From Brassica napus (Eukaryota; Streptophyta; Magnoliopsida; Brassicales; Brassicaceae): 64,000 nt of DNA. The stretch is from the NCBI RefSeq assembly GCF_020379485.1, contig NC_063448.1, forward strand, positions 45,207,218 to 45,271,217. Reading direction: 5' to 3'. Position numbers and translations under genes: made by a program. Under the pieces are notes generated by a model. The model worked only from the letters and a program-made list of their open reading frames with translations, was not told the DNA's origin and searched no databases. The number at the start of each line of letters is the position of its first letter. The first letter of the stretch is position 1. Positions 32,101 to 44,415 of the stretch are shown here, one piece after another.

Positions 32101-33700
32101 CTTATTGCTATAATTGTGCTCTTTTTCTTCCTCTTGAATCAACATGATAGGAGAAACAAGTGCAATCAAGTCCTGCTATTAGCATATCCTAGTTTTGGCT
32201 TAGTGTTTGGAGAACTGAGTGTATATCCTCAGTAAGTATATGAACATATATGTACATTTGGCAGTATTTTATTGTTTTTGTTTTCAGTAATGTATATGAT
32301 ATATATGAACTGAATAAGTTCTCTGTAGAAGAAACAACAGAGGACTGTTTTAATCAAGCTAATGACAAATGGTCTTCTGTTTGCGAGACACAATGAACCA
32401 ATGGTTATACTTACTATCTTGCCTTTTCAATATGAACAAAAATTATTCCTAAGTAACCTACAATCAAGAGTTGTATCATTATTTTTGCAGCAAGACGATG
32501 AATTTCCAACCCAAAGAAAAGGGAAATAGCTGATAATGTTCCAAAGATAGAGAATCTAAAGATTACTGAAAAAATACAATAAAAAGACGGAGAAGCTGAG
32601 AAAAACAAAAGAGTAGTTTCAAGTTTGAAGTACAAAAGAACCCAATCGAAAAAAGAAATAGATATGATGGACGAATGAAAATGATGTTTTATCCATCCAG
32701 CTAAAAAATTAAATCTAATATCCCTAATATGCTTTTATATGATGTTCTTTGTTTCATGGCTTTCCTTTTTGAACGTCCATTCAATAAAACCTATTGAATT
32801 ATATGTTGTGTGAGGATATTGTTTTGTATTGTCTACTCATCGTAATTGATTTCGGGATTGTAACAAAAATCGGTGTTCTTTGTATTTCGAGACTGTAAGC
32901 AACTTGATATGTAGCCGACTGAACTTAAGAGCATATAGCATGTGCAAGGGTATGCCTCTTTTTTTTTGCATGGAACGTCCTCAGATCTATGTCATTCAGC
33001 TCCAAAATGACATATTAATTCAATCAATATAGTTATTATAACACAGAGTCATCAAAGTATACAAACCGACATAAAAGTAAAGACTAAGGTCTCTGAGATG
33101 AAGCCGGAATTTTTAATTTAGACAGAGTCATTAGCTTTTCTGGAGAGTCGTTGTTGGTTTATATGATTTAAATATTAAGTTTTGGTGATGGTTTGTTTAA
33201 AAACTTTATCTTTAGTTTGGTTTGGTCTGTTTTATTTTTTATTTATAATGTATTTTCATGAATTGGTTGGAGAATAATATTATTTCACGTGTAGATTTTT
33301 TGATTCAATTTTATTTCTATTACTAAACAGTTCAATTTGGTATTATAACTCAATGATTCTAAGTTTAAACAAAGTTTAAATTGGCTGTAAATGTTACAAT
33401 TGTTTTATACAAAACCTAAACCAATAAGATAAATGTATTTAAATCATAAATATGTTTAGTAACTTTTACTTATCTTAGTTATCATCTGATTTCAAGTAAT
33501 AACAACAACAATTTTTATGTGTTAAAAAAATAATAATTTCTGAGTTAAAATTATTTTAAATTTATAGACACAAAGGCAATGAATAAATACAAAACAATTT
33601 TAATTTCTAACAATTTAATATTTTAAAATTGATTGTGATATATACACAATTTATATTCAAATATAAGTGCAAAAATTTTAGTTTAACTAAAGATTCTACG
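29111..33700. other. Unresolved Helitron-interior DNA
   Basis: No supported gene. Short open frames at 29571-29795 and 30307-30498 have splice-like borders near them (for example a CTCTCTATTTGCAG acceptor at 30588-30601), so this may be a decayed captured gene. I cannot name it. Confidence 0.4.
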
Positions 33701-33816
33701 AATACTTCGGGCGTAGCCCGAGAAAATCCCTAGTGTTTTTTAATGAAGGCATAACTGGGCCGGAAAATAATGTCAAAAATTAGGATCATGCAAAGACAAA
33801 AAAATCGTTAAATGCG

Positions 33817-34007
33817 TTTTTTTTTTTTTTGATAATTCAGGTATTCGGACCTTAGTCCGATTATCCCACCGCATCCAACCGGAACTGGCGGGTCCTGGCG
33901 GCCAAACGGAAACCATGTTAAATCCGTTATGGTCGGGGCTCGAACTCGTGATGGCGGGTACCTCAACCGAGGTTCCTATACCACCAGACCACGAGGGCCG
34001 GTTGACA
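33817..34007 (-). mobile_element. tRNA-derived SINE
   Basis: On the minus strand it starts CCCTCGTGGTCTGGTGGTAT (A-box-like), then GAGTTCGAGCCCCG (B box), and ends in a long A run (T run at 33817-33830). A direct repeat TTAAATGCGTTT flanks it (33808-33819 and 34008-34019). The internal pol III promoter boxes and A tail identify a SINE and not a functional tRNA gene. Confidence 0.83.
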
Positions 34008-34022
34008 TTAAATGCGTTTGGT

Positions 34023-34207
34023 CAGTGGCGGAGCCAGCTCCACCTTTCACTGGGGTCAATTGCATAATTTTCTTATGTGACACGGGTCAAATACTTAAAT
34101 CTGCAACATTTTCAGTATTTTTTCTCAAAATACAAAGAAATTTTTTCTTTTGATAAAATTCCATGTGGGTCATAGACCACCCTCACATTAAAGTAGCTCC
34201 GCCACTA
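34023..34207. mobile_element. hAT-type MITE, 185 bp
   Basis: The ends CAGTGGCGGAGC and (reversed) TAGTGGCGGAGC are classic plant hAT MITE termini. The flanks GTTTGGT and GTCTGGT are an eroded target duplication. It starts within three bases of the SINE's right target repeat. No ORF. Confidence 0.83.
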
Positions 34208-35205
34208 GTCTGGTTTAGCTCGATTTGTAAAGTAAAGAGTGTCATGCAAATTCATTAAATTCTACTTACAGGTTCCAAGATGCAGATCACATTGGATACT
34301 TACCGTGATTACTCTATTCACATACTGATTCCCTTACCTGCTGAATCTCGTATCATAAATTGGTTTAGATTTGGAAAAAATGTAAAATAAAGTAACTTAT
34401 GTGAATGGTTTGACCAAAAAAAAGAGTACCTTATGTGAACGAATGAAAAGACCAGACCATATATATAATAATATACTAGATGATTTCTTTCACCACGTGC
34501 AGAAATAATTTTTTTAAAAAAATTTAAATTATTTTAAAAATAATTTTTTTGTTAATTTTACATTTTATTATTTGCTTACAATATTTTCTTTAAATTTTAG
34601 CTTAATTATATGTAAATATTAATATAAAATATATATTGTTATTTCAATTTAAATTTAATAATATATACACATATATATAAAATTATAATCATGGAAATAT
34701 TTTTATCTATTCTTAGTTAAATGAAATAAAATCTTATAAAATTAAGAGAAATTTTTGTTCTATAATTATCAAAACGTAAACTAAATAATGTTTCTAAAAT
34801 ATGTAGATAATAAAAATAAGTTAATGTAATTGGGATTATAAATGTTTTTTAAACTGCATAAATTTTTGAACAATTGTTCTACTAATAAAAAATATATAAT
34901 TATAAAAAATTAATTAAATAATAATTCAAAAAAATAAAATGATATTATATTTCTATTTCTATTATTATATTATGTATTGTTATATTAATGAAAATCTTTG
35001 AGTTATAGCCATATTTTAAGAAACTTATCAAAAATATAAATCAACATTAAATATAAATATTCATGTCATAATTATCTTCAAGCCAAATCATCATTGATAG
35101 TATGTCATCTCATGATTTTTCTTTTAAAATAGATGTAGAGATTGTACATGATAAATCACTTTTCAAATAATGTGTTGAGATGAATGTATGTCAGAGAGAT
35201 ATAAT
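34208..35205. other. AT-rich intergenic stretch
   Basis: Very AT-rich. ACTAGATGATTTC at about 34479 followed by CACCACGTGC may be a weak minus-strand Helitron end. Nothing else is supported. Confidence 0.45.
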
Positions 35206-35818
35206 AGGGGTGAGCACGAGCGGATATTATTGTAATTTTTATTATATGTGAATTGTTTCGTAGTTTAAAAATATATGGTTTTCCGATTTGACTTGATTAA
35301 GAAAAATACGAATATTTAGTTTTCCGGATATCCAAAATATTTATAGATATATGCGAAGATTTACAAATATTTATGAATATTTCATCCATTTTGTTTAATA
35401 CAAGTAAATCTAAAAATAATTATACAAATATTTTTTTAAATATCTCTTACATAATATAAAACAAAAAGTAAAAATGAGCGAAACTATACGTTTGAATTTT
35501 AAAAATTAATTATCTTTTATAAAACATAAAATTTTAGAAACAAAATAAAATTATACATTTTACAACTCTCTATTTAATTTTAAATGTAAAAACTGTCATA
35601 TACTTTCATCGGTAATTTTATAAAAAAAATTATTTAAATTAGATGCTAAAATAATAATTATATAAAATTATACATTTACAACTCTCTATTTAATTATAAA
35701 TATACTTCTATTTATAAAATCCGAACGGATCGGATATTCTGCTCCGAAGATTTAGATATCTGGATTTTTGGATCAATGGAATTGAATAAAAAATTTAAAA
35801 GATAAAATGTTCGTCCCT
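35206..35818. mobile_element. Non-autonomous TIR element, 613 bp
   Basis: The left end AGGGGTGAGCACGA and the reversed right end AGGGACGAACATTT form a short inverted repeat. The flanks AGATATAAT and AGACATAAT are a 9 bp duplication with one mismatch. The interior has CCGAACGGATCGGATATTC-like words and no ORF. hAT or Mutator type cannot be separated by eye. Confidence 0.6.
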
Positions 35819-36503
35819 AGACATAATACACACACAAACATAAACACGCCATTGTAGGGTCTAAGCAATTATTATACCTTTCACATCTATGCTTGTGGGG
35901 AATGGACTTGTATTAAAGGGTGACGACAAGATATTATGGGGGACCAACAAAATGGGAGGATTGGCTTTTAATATCGAAACTAAAACATGGGGGGAGTGAA
36001 AATGAAAGGAAAGGAGGACAATATCATGAAAGGTTTACATGGAATAAAAACAAAGCTCAAATAAACAACTTGTTGGAGCCAGGTTGACCAAAGTTGACGA
36101 ATGGAGAAGACTCGTTTACAACTTCGAAAGAGTCAAGTCGCCAAGTGGTGTGTTTGGATTCCGTCAATCTTTGCGATTGCATCTATGTTCAGCAGTTTTC
36201 ACCGAATCCCTTTTGTTGTGTATTTCTTATCTGTATCTCTTCGTTAATTTAACACTTTTGAGTATCATTCAGTAGTGTTTTAAAAAAAAAGAGTGTATCA
36301 TTCAGTCTGTATACCTTGCGATATTCCGCATTTTCTAAAAGTAAAACTTCTCTGTGGCTTTTATATATGTATATATATATATATATATATATCTAGTTAT
36401 TTGGACCACTCTCTGTACATATGATATCATCATCCCACTGTTCTAAAAATTTCCCAGAGAAGAAAACAAAAAGGCAAAAAAGTTTAAAGGAGGAGTGATT
36501 TGA
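35819..36503. other. Intergenic, 3' side of CASP
   Basis: Contains an (AT)n microsatellite at about 36366-36392. The 63-codon frame at 36084-36275 has no recognisable feature. It probably includes the CASP 3' UTR on the right. Confidence 0.5.
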
Positions 36504-39500
36504 TTAGAAACCGCGAGGGAGGTTTGTGGTTGTTTCTGTCATCGGAGTCTCCTCAGCTCCATGGCTAAACCAACAAAGAAAATAAAAATGATAATCGAAC
36601 ACATAGTAGAGTTATAACCCCAAAACAAACTAACAAAAATTGGTGGATATTTGTACCTGAGATAGCTGAGAGCAGACATACGGTAGAGACAAGTGAAGAC
36701 CAGTACATGCAATCCTATTGTGTAGAAGAACGCAAACGTCCTCGCATACCTAAAACAAAACCTAATCAGTTCAACGTATTTCTTGAGATGCACTTAATTT
36801 TGAATATGGAGAATGAGCGGGGGTTACTTGTTTCCTAGAAGGAAACGGCCACTGCTTAGTGTAATCCGATCTCTAATTCCCAAATCTTTGACCCGTTGCT
36901 CTCTTTCCTGTTTGAACACACCATATAGTTTACATGAGGCTGGAATGGTTAATACTACTACTAACTAATGTTTGTGTAGAGATAATGGAATAATGTTTTT
37001 AACCTTTTTCGAGAATGCTGCGAATGGGTTGATATCATCCTCGTATATTTTCTTGTATTTAGATTCCACATCCGAGCTAAATCCGCTTTCCAGATCTTCC
37101 ACATACTGACGTTTGGAGCAGTATTTCAACAAACCATGGAAATAAAACACGAGCATGATGGGACAGAGAAATGTAATGTAGAAAAAGAAAATACCTTCTT
37201 TGATCCTCGGGAAACAACTTTATCATGGTTATAGTCTTGGACGTAACGGATTTTGCCATAGAGTTTGACGTTGTCTGCTTTGGTCTTCTCCAATTCGTCT
37301 GTGAGAAAGCCTATCTTCTCTTTTAATCGCCTTATTTCCTGCAAAATAGTAGAGAAAACCCAGAGCTCAAATGAGTTTTAACCAAAGACAGAAAACAAGG
37401 ATTAAAGTGGATCTTCCAAGTGCATTATTGTTACCTCTTCTGTTTCCCGCAACCGTGCTCTGAACCGATCTCTTTGGCTGCAGATAACTTTCAACATTGA
37501 GCTTTGATCTTGATCTGTTGGAACATGTTTCTGCTCCATAGGAGACTATCAAAAGGAAACCAAAAATGATTAAGAGCTACAATTAGTGTTAAGGTATATA
37601 TGAAAACTTTCAGATGTTGTGGCATCAAACTTCAAACATATATAGTAAGCATACAAAGTAGACAGTTTAAAATCATCTATTAAAGAACTTAAAGCTTTAT
37701 AGTACTGGTTCTAGATCTTAATTCAGAACCATTTGGTCCTTTCTCTTTTCTTTCGGGGAATATTCTCAGCTTCAAGAGTGCTGCATGATAAATTGCATGA
37801 CTCATGTCTACACATATGTCAGAGAGAAGTACCTCAGACTGCTCAGCCGCACCTGCTTCTGAGAACTCCCACTCATTAAATAGAGCACCTTTTCGCTCTT
37901 TCGAACTGTAACCCTGTGTAACAAGCAGAGATGGTTTTAAGTACAATCAATTTTTTTTATCTGGTTACTTCTCTCGAGTAGCACATCTACCATAAGAAAA
38001 ACTTGTTTCTACAGAATGAGAAAATCATCATAGTCTCAGAAAAATAATATACATTAATTGATAAACAGCAAAACCGAAAGGATCTCAGAAAGCAAATAAC
38101 AAATACAACGAGAAGAGAAACCTTGAAATGGTAACTACGCACTCGTACATACCTTCAAGATATCATCTTCCAACTTTTGAATCAGTCTTTGCTGTTCATT
38201 AACCTTAGCTGTCAGTTCGTCTCCCTTGGCTTCAACCTTCTCAAGCAAGGAGGTTTTCTCAGAAAGTTGAACCTGGGATAAAAAGTGGGTTAATCGACCA
38301 ATGTCATTGACTAGAGCATGTTCGTGTCACTGAGAAGGGAAAAGAGTAACGAAGAGACATAATTACTAAAGAGCATGGGGTGTCGGTTCATTCCGTAGAA
38401 GGTTTTGTACCTTTAACTGAGTGACCTCATGCTCCATTTTTCTGTTTTTATCAAGAAGTAGCGACTCCATTCTGCTCATCTCTTCACCAGTGGTAGCAGC
38501 ATCCCAGTCCTCAGCCTCAATTGAATTGTAACCTACAGCCTAATACGCAATCACAGCATCACACTTTACACAATAATATTATTACGAGGAAGAATAGAAG
38601 ATGGATCTGTGGCAAGTCATTAAAAGGAAAAGAAGCAAGCACCAAAAACACCAGAAACGATAATTACCTGCAGAATTTTCACTTTCTTGCGCAGATCATC
38701 AACTAGTTTTGCTGATGGTCTTTCTTGAAGCTCTTTCTTCATCTCTTCAATGACAGTATCCTAGTTAATAAAGAAAATGTCGACATGCAAACATTAGACA
38801 TGGAAAGCGATATCAAATTGATTTCCAAAACAAAAAATTCTCAGTATAAACTACAAAAGATAGCACAGATTTCACCTTTTTATTGAGCAACGAATTCAAT
38901 TTCTTTATCTCGGCAACATGATCTTCTCGCTCATTAGCTAGAGTAGTCTCAATATTGTGAATTTCCATATTAAGCTCTGATATAATCTTCTCTTTTGCAG
39001 TTAAAGAATTCTCCAGCATATTATTTGAATCTACATTGTCACTGCAGAGAACGAGCACAACAAAAATACAAAAATCAAAACAAAGAAAAAACTTAGATGC
39101 GACCTAATTGAACTGTGTCTTGTTAAATGGACACTTCAGTGTCAACAATTTTACCTATTCTTGTTTTCAGTGTCTTCATTAGCTGTTTGCAGCTGAGACC
39201 GTAGATGTCCCTGTAACAAAACAATTACAAAATTAGGGCGCAAAATTCTCCGGTTTATCCTGGGACATTCCCTAAATTCAAACATGACATTTAAAGAAGG
39301 AAAAGAACATTCTGTGAAAGACCTTTTCCCTCTCAAGTGTAAGGAGACGCGTTTGAGCACGCTCCACTTCATCCATCAATAGACCAAGTTCCGATTGCTT
39401 TGTCGCTTTTTCTTCGTCTGATGTTATAGATAAAAGTAATGTGAACAGATATAAAAAAGATTGAAAGGAAAAGTGACAAGTTTTAAGAAGACTAATCATG

Positions 39501-41073
39501 TAAAGGAGATTATCCCAATTATGAAAACACAAAATGATTCACCATATTAAGGGTCAATGCACAACCTGATTGAGCACGAAGTTCAAAAAGTTGGCTCTGT
39601 GCTAACTCATGCAATTTTTGCATAGTGGAGACACTGTCTTTTGCTTGCCTTAACTGATCTTGCAAAGCTTGCTCCCTGTACAAGAGGCGAATATGAAAAT
39701 GTTGGTGACGGCTCAAAAACTCTTAAACACCCTAATCATTCACGAAAAATATATATATTTACCTATCCTTTAAAAGCTCCAGCGTTTTCTGATTTTCCTC
39801 AGCCAGATTTCGTTGCTTTATCTCAACAACCTCCTTGATTTTTTCTTCCATCTGAATCCAAATAAACGATATCACTGTTAATCTACAACATTCATCATAT
39901 TCAAGATTTGGCTCGGTATAGGTTTGCTTGGTCTCCGGGTATAGGCATTTAAGAAAATTACGCTTTACTGACAGTCACATTTGTCTAGTTTTATCCCTAT
40001 AACAATTAGAACACGAGAAAAAAAGGAAGCTAACCTGCTGCTCAAGCTGACGGTTCCGTTCTTCTAGTCTCCTTATTGTGGCCTGTTGATTTTTCAGATG
40101 AGTCGCTTCTGTCCTAAATTCCTCAAGTTCAACTTTCATTTTTCGATTCTCAGATTCTACTTCAGATAATTTACGCTCTTGCTCCTGAAATACAGTAAAT
40201 AGTAAGCTCAGTTGCATATCATTCAGGCAAGATGACTCAAGGTTACCATTATAGTAACGTTAGGGAACTGGAGAATTACAGCAATAGACGCAAGAGCAGG
40301 AAATGGATCGGGTGCTTCATAGAGTTTCTGATAGATGTTTAAGAAAGCATTCTCCCCAAACTTGGCCCTCTTGGTGATATTATCAACTTCTTCCTGATAC
40401 CCCTTGAGCAAGGAGTTAAACATACCAAGTTTGTTCTCAGGCGATGCTTTTTTGAAGTCTGTTTGCAAGATAAAACCATAGAACATGTTAACATCTCCCA
40501 TCATATTCATAAAAATGATATGCCATAAACATCATCAGTTAGATCCCCTATGATGAGGTCTTAAGCAAAATAAAAGGTGAAACAAAAAGTACCCCTGGTG
40601 CTCTCTGCAAGCTTTCGTCGATTCTTCTGGCTGTTTTCTTGATTCTCAGCTATCCTAAGCCCTTGCTCGTCAAGTATACTCTTCTCCTTCTCCAAATCAA
40701 ATTCTGAAACAAATATTTGATGATAACAATTAACGCAATCAACTGAAACTTTCTCAATCGGATCACATTACGCTATCATTTCGTTAGTTCTCCGGAATAT
40801 TCAATGGCAATCTCATCACATCACTAGTTTGATTCACACCCTTACTCCTTCAACTGAATCCAAAACTAAACCTAAGCACGAATCTCTCCTACTACAACAA
40901 GCTACCACTCAGCTTCACCACGATTCGAATCAAACGAATAGATAGCTAGACGTATGAATCTGAAACAAACCTTTCCAAAAACTGGTGACGACAGGAATGG
41001 GAGAGGTTGAAGAAGAAGAAGAAGAAGGAGGAGTTGTTTTATCTCTCTCCGATCCATCTTGCAAGGCCTCCAT
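36504..41073 (-). CDS. CASP: CASP golgin (CCAAT-displacement protein alternatively spliced product homologue)
   Basis: Nineteen exons (41073-40971, 40703-40593, 40458-40280, 40184-40035, 39851-39763, 39675-39566, 39417-39323, 39210-39155, 39041-38876, 38760-38668, 38539-38411, 38272-38153, 37913-37833, 37545-37435, 37338-37195, 37105-37004, 36907-36828, 36749-36657, 36564-36504) give an intact 690-residue frame. The N-terminus is short and Ser/Pro-rich. Heptad coiled coil fills most of residues 35-600 (for example RRLEERNRQLEQQ). The C-terminal CASP signature includes INPFAAFSKK and the YARTF segment. One membrane helix (about residues 645-665, FFYTIGLHVLVFTCLY) lies near the C-terminus. CASP is a tail-anchored Golgi-rim golgin that tethers vesicles and helps hold Golgi to the ER. 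Length and exon order match Arabidopsis At3g18480. Exon 14 starts with an extra Ser codon compared with what I recall of Arabidopsis. Confidence 0.95.
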
Positions 41074-42027
41074 TCTCCTCGTATTCGGATCCCGATCTCA
41101 CTCTCCGGCGAACACAAGCAATACTTCAGTACGAAGAAACTTTCTGGGAAAGTGATATCTTTTCCTTCGAATCAACGATAAAATTTCCCGACTGTTGTTT
41201 TTTTTTCCTGGAAATTTTACTACTGCCGATCGGATCTGCTGGTACATTAGAGCTGGGTGGTAAAATTGTAATTGTACTTTTAACACTTTAACAGGCTTTG
41301 AAATATTGAACCACTGAAGCTATTTCAAATCTAATGGGCCGATGATTGAGATGTACAAAGGCCCACTTTAAAGGCCTAAATTCAAATCAAAAACAATTAA
41401 GAAGGGATCAGATCACGCTTTAACGCGTAAAACTGTAACTATTATATTTTGAGAAAATCGTATCAACTGGCTATTCTTACGGTCTTAAAAATGAATTCAA
41501 TGTTTCAAAATATCAGTTATAAATGAAATGTGAAAGAAGTTTCCTTAACCGTACAATTGGGAGTTAATATTTACAGATATTTTAGCATATTTTTCATTTA
41601 TTAAATTAGCATATCCTGAGTACACTTATATTTTTATAATTTTTTTTGATTAATAAATTATATTATAATATTGTAGGATTAAATCAGTCTAAAACCCGTT
41701 TTTTTTTCCTTACATCAATCAAAATCGCGGTAATAGTTAGATAGACATGTTCTAAATGTAGAATGAAATTAATATTATCCAATTAAATCATTTTCAAAAA
41801 ATCATAATAAATCAGTCTAAACGTTGCAAGCTGTCCTCGATGGTAGAAAATCATTTTCAAAAAAGACAAAAATCTGCATTGTAAAAAAGTGCGACGAACT
41901 AAAGTTTAAGCATTTATAGCGACGAATTGACAACATTTCAACCAATTATATATACTCAACATCCATTCATAATTTCTTTCACATCATCTTCAATCCTCTT
42001 TTTACCAAAAGAACTCAACACTTTACG
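41074..42027. promoter_or_regulatory. Bidirectional intergenic region, CASP and PCR7
   Basis: CASP is transcribed leftward and the PCR gene rightward from here. A TATATATA box lies at 41947-41954, about 75 bp before the PCR ATG. The right part (from about 41905) is repeated near 60238-60350, upstream of the broken PCR copy. Confidence 0.6.
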
Positions 42028-42834
42028 ATGGAGAACCAATGGACTTCTGGTCTTTGTAGCTGCATGGAAGACGGCAAAACTGGTAATTAGAGTCGTTACT
42101 TAGAAGTAATCAAATCGTCAGTAAATACTTATACACATACTTGTTTTATCATGGTTTAATTGATTTTTTTCCTTTTGATTTGCGTTGGTTAAGTTTGCCT
42201 TACATGTTTCTGTCCGTGCGTCGCTTTTGGGCGGATCGCTAATATTGCTGACGAAGGAAATCACGGTGAGTCATACATGTATATATTATTTATTGTATTT
42301 GTGTGTAAACATGTGTAAATGTATGCGTGTACTCATGTGACGCGTTAATATGTAGGTTGTGGGGAATGTGGGATATTTTACGGGCTGATATGTTGTGTGG
42401 TCGGGCTGCCATGCTTGTTCTCATGCACTTACCGGACCAAGATCCGACGCAAATTCGGGTTACCGGAGTCTCCAGCTTCGGATTGTATCACTCACTGCTT
42501 TTGTGAAAGTTGTGCCCTCTGTCAAGAATACCGTGAACTCAAGAACCGTGGTCTTGACCCTTCTATTGGTAAAGCAATTCTTATGAACCTTTTTCCCAAG
42601 GAAGAGAGTATAAGTTCATATTATTCATATACAAAATCATCAGTCTTTCTTATTTTTCTGTTTTCTTTTTTTTTTAAGAATTTCACATAGCATTATTTAT
42701 CTGTTTTTGACCGGACAAGTTTTTTGTTGTTGATAAACTATTAATGCTGCATTTATTATTTTGGTGTAATAGGATGGAATGAGCATATGCAACGGGCAAC
42801 ATCTCCTCCTATGGGTCAATACATGAAGAGTTGA
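42028..42834 (+). CDS. PCR7: PLAC8 / PLANT CADMIUM RESISTANCE protein, PCR7 type
   Basis: Four exons (42028-42082, 42194-42265, 42356-42568, 42773-42834) joined by GT-AG introns give 133 residues. The cysteine-rich PLAC8 domain has [21 protein letters not shown], then a hydrophobic segment ([17 protein letters not shown]), then [11 protein letters not shown], and the [20 protein letters not shown] signature. The C-terminus is GWNEHMQRA... to GQYMKS. PCR proteins are small membrane proteins linked to heavy-metal efflux and organ-size control; the exact role of PCR7 is not established. Length equals Arabidopsis PCR7 (At3g18470). Adjacent CASP supports orthology. Confidence 0.93.
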
Positions 42835-44069
42835 TTCTAAAGTTTCAAGTTTCGCGATATGTTTTTTTTTAGTGAATGGATGATTTAAATTCAATAAGTG
42901 GTTCAGAAACACAGCACCTTTAAGTGTGTTTTAAAGTATTCAGTTTAAATGATTTCAGTTTTCTTAATTTTGATTTTGGTATAATGAATAAATAGATAAA
43001 TTATGATGGTGTAATAACCCACATATATGTTTGGATAAAAATTGAAAGCATCTCCAAAAGACACTTTATAACTTCAAATATGAAGTTTTTTGCTTTCCAA
43101 AAAAAAACTTCAAGTTTTGAGGAGTGGAACTCTATATTTGAAGTTTCACTACTCAAAACTTCAAATTTGAACTTTCATATTTTTATTTGCATTTTGATCC
43201 CTACAATTATACATCACATTTATGATTCATAAATATTTTCTTGTTTATTGTTTAATCCTTATAAAAATTATATCTCATAAATATTTTAAGTTTTGTTTAC
43301 AAAATCTAAGTTTACACATAAAAATAAATAAAAACTTTAAAATAAGATTTAAAATATTTAAAACTAGATTTAGATAACAAAAATATACAAAAGGATCTTA
43401 ACAAAAAAACTTTTAAAAAATTACATGAAAACATAACTATTACACAAATTCAAATATTACAACACTAATAGTCAGGTAAGTTTGATCCAGAACTTTCAAA
43501 ATTTCTAAATATTGTCCAATTTTTTTTGTGTAACTGAAGATGGTTGTTGTTGTTGTTGATGATGATGTCTTTTCGTACAATTCTTTCTTGTTCATATTGA
43601 ATATATTCACGAGTATTAATATCATCGATAAAATTTAGTCTTTTAGCAATATTTTATGTTTCTCTTTTACTTTCTTGTTCTAATCTAATGTATTTACAAG
43701 TATTAGTATCACCCGATTTCAACAATTTTTATCTCTAATCTACAAATTAAAAATGTGGAGAACCATTTTTACTTCGAAATGCACTAGTAGATCATATATG
43801 CATTACGAAAATCACTTTATGGAATAATATGGTATTTTGCTTGAAGTTTAATATTAATCAAGTCATTTTGTTTAAAATTTTATAGTTTAAGATAATATTT
43901 TATTAATTAATATTGTTGTAATATGTTTATATATGTGCTAGTTATTTACAATTTTTTTGTGAATTCAAATTATTTATGACAAATATAAGGATCATATTAT
44001 AAAATACAAATAGTCTTGAAGTTGAGTTTGAAGTTTTTCTTTTGGAGAACAACACATTTAAACTTCAAA
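42835..44069. other. Intergenic with a probable foldback repeat
   Basis: From about 43050 to 44046 the two sides share inverted TCTCCAAAAG and AACTTCAAA/TTTGAAGTT words, as in common Brassica foldback MITEs. The middle is AT-rich. There is no coding region. Confidence 0.5.
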
Positions 44070-44100
44070 CTAGATTTTGATCCGCGCTTCGAAAGTGCGT
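44070..44100 (-). mobile_element. Helitron 3' terminus (minus strand)
   Basis: On the minus strand, an imperfect stem (CGCACT/TTCGA/AGCGCG-like) is followed by GATCAAAATCTAG and host T. The element body to the right was later interrupted by the Athila insertion. Its 5' end was not found. Confidence 0.55.
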
Positions 44101-44415
44101 TTTTTGGATAATATTATAATTCAAAGTTGTATTATATCAAAGAAGTAAAATTTTTAAAATTGTATAATCAATGAATTATTTTATTCAAAATTTTATATGT
44201 ACACTTTTTTACAATTTTTTTTAGGTCTGGACATTTTATTAGAACAAAAAAAAAGCTGAAATCACCCCAAACATATAGGTTTGGTTCGGGTACGGATCCA
44301 AACCTATAATATACTTTTTTGGACTGCGACTTTTTGTTCAAGTATGGGTCCTATCCGAGCCTCGATCGGTACCCAAAGTATCCAAAATATTTTCTATGTA
44401 TTAGGTATATTTGGG
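44101..44415. other. Left part of the older repeat hosting the Athila insertion
   Basis: GGTTCGGGTACGGATCC-type low-complexity words are found here and again right of the Athila element (56959-57260). This suggests that one older repeat was split. Confidence 0.5.

Larger units (their letters stand above)
27824..33733 (+). mobile_element. Putative large Helitron with RPA-like relic
   Basis: The 3' end is clear: a perfect stem (TCGGGC, loop GTA, GCCCGA) at 33707-33721, then AAAATCCCTAG and host T. The proposed 5' end TCTGACAATACTAAAAGCAT (host A before it) is less certain. An RPA1-like pseudogene in the same orientation lies near the 5' side. The rest (29110-33700) has intron-like and exon-like stretches but nothing identifiable. 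Confidence 0.55.

Noticed and set aside
32414..32635. 73-codon minus frame
   Set aside because: Low-complexity hydrophobic frame in decayed Helitron interior; no family or splice evidence.
33817..34007. tRNA gene
   Set aside because: A and B boxes are present but there is no cloverleaf. The A tail and target repeats show a SINE.
36366..36392. (AT)n run as a regulatory element
   Set aside because: Simple microsatellite; several similar runs occur elsewhere (60586, 63410) without context.
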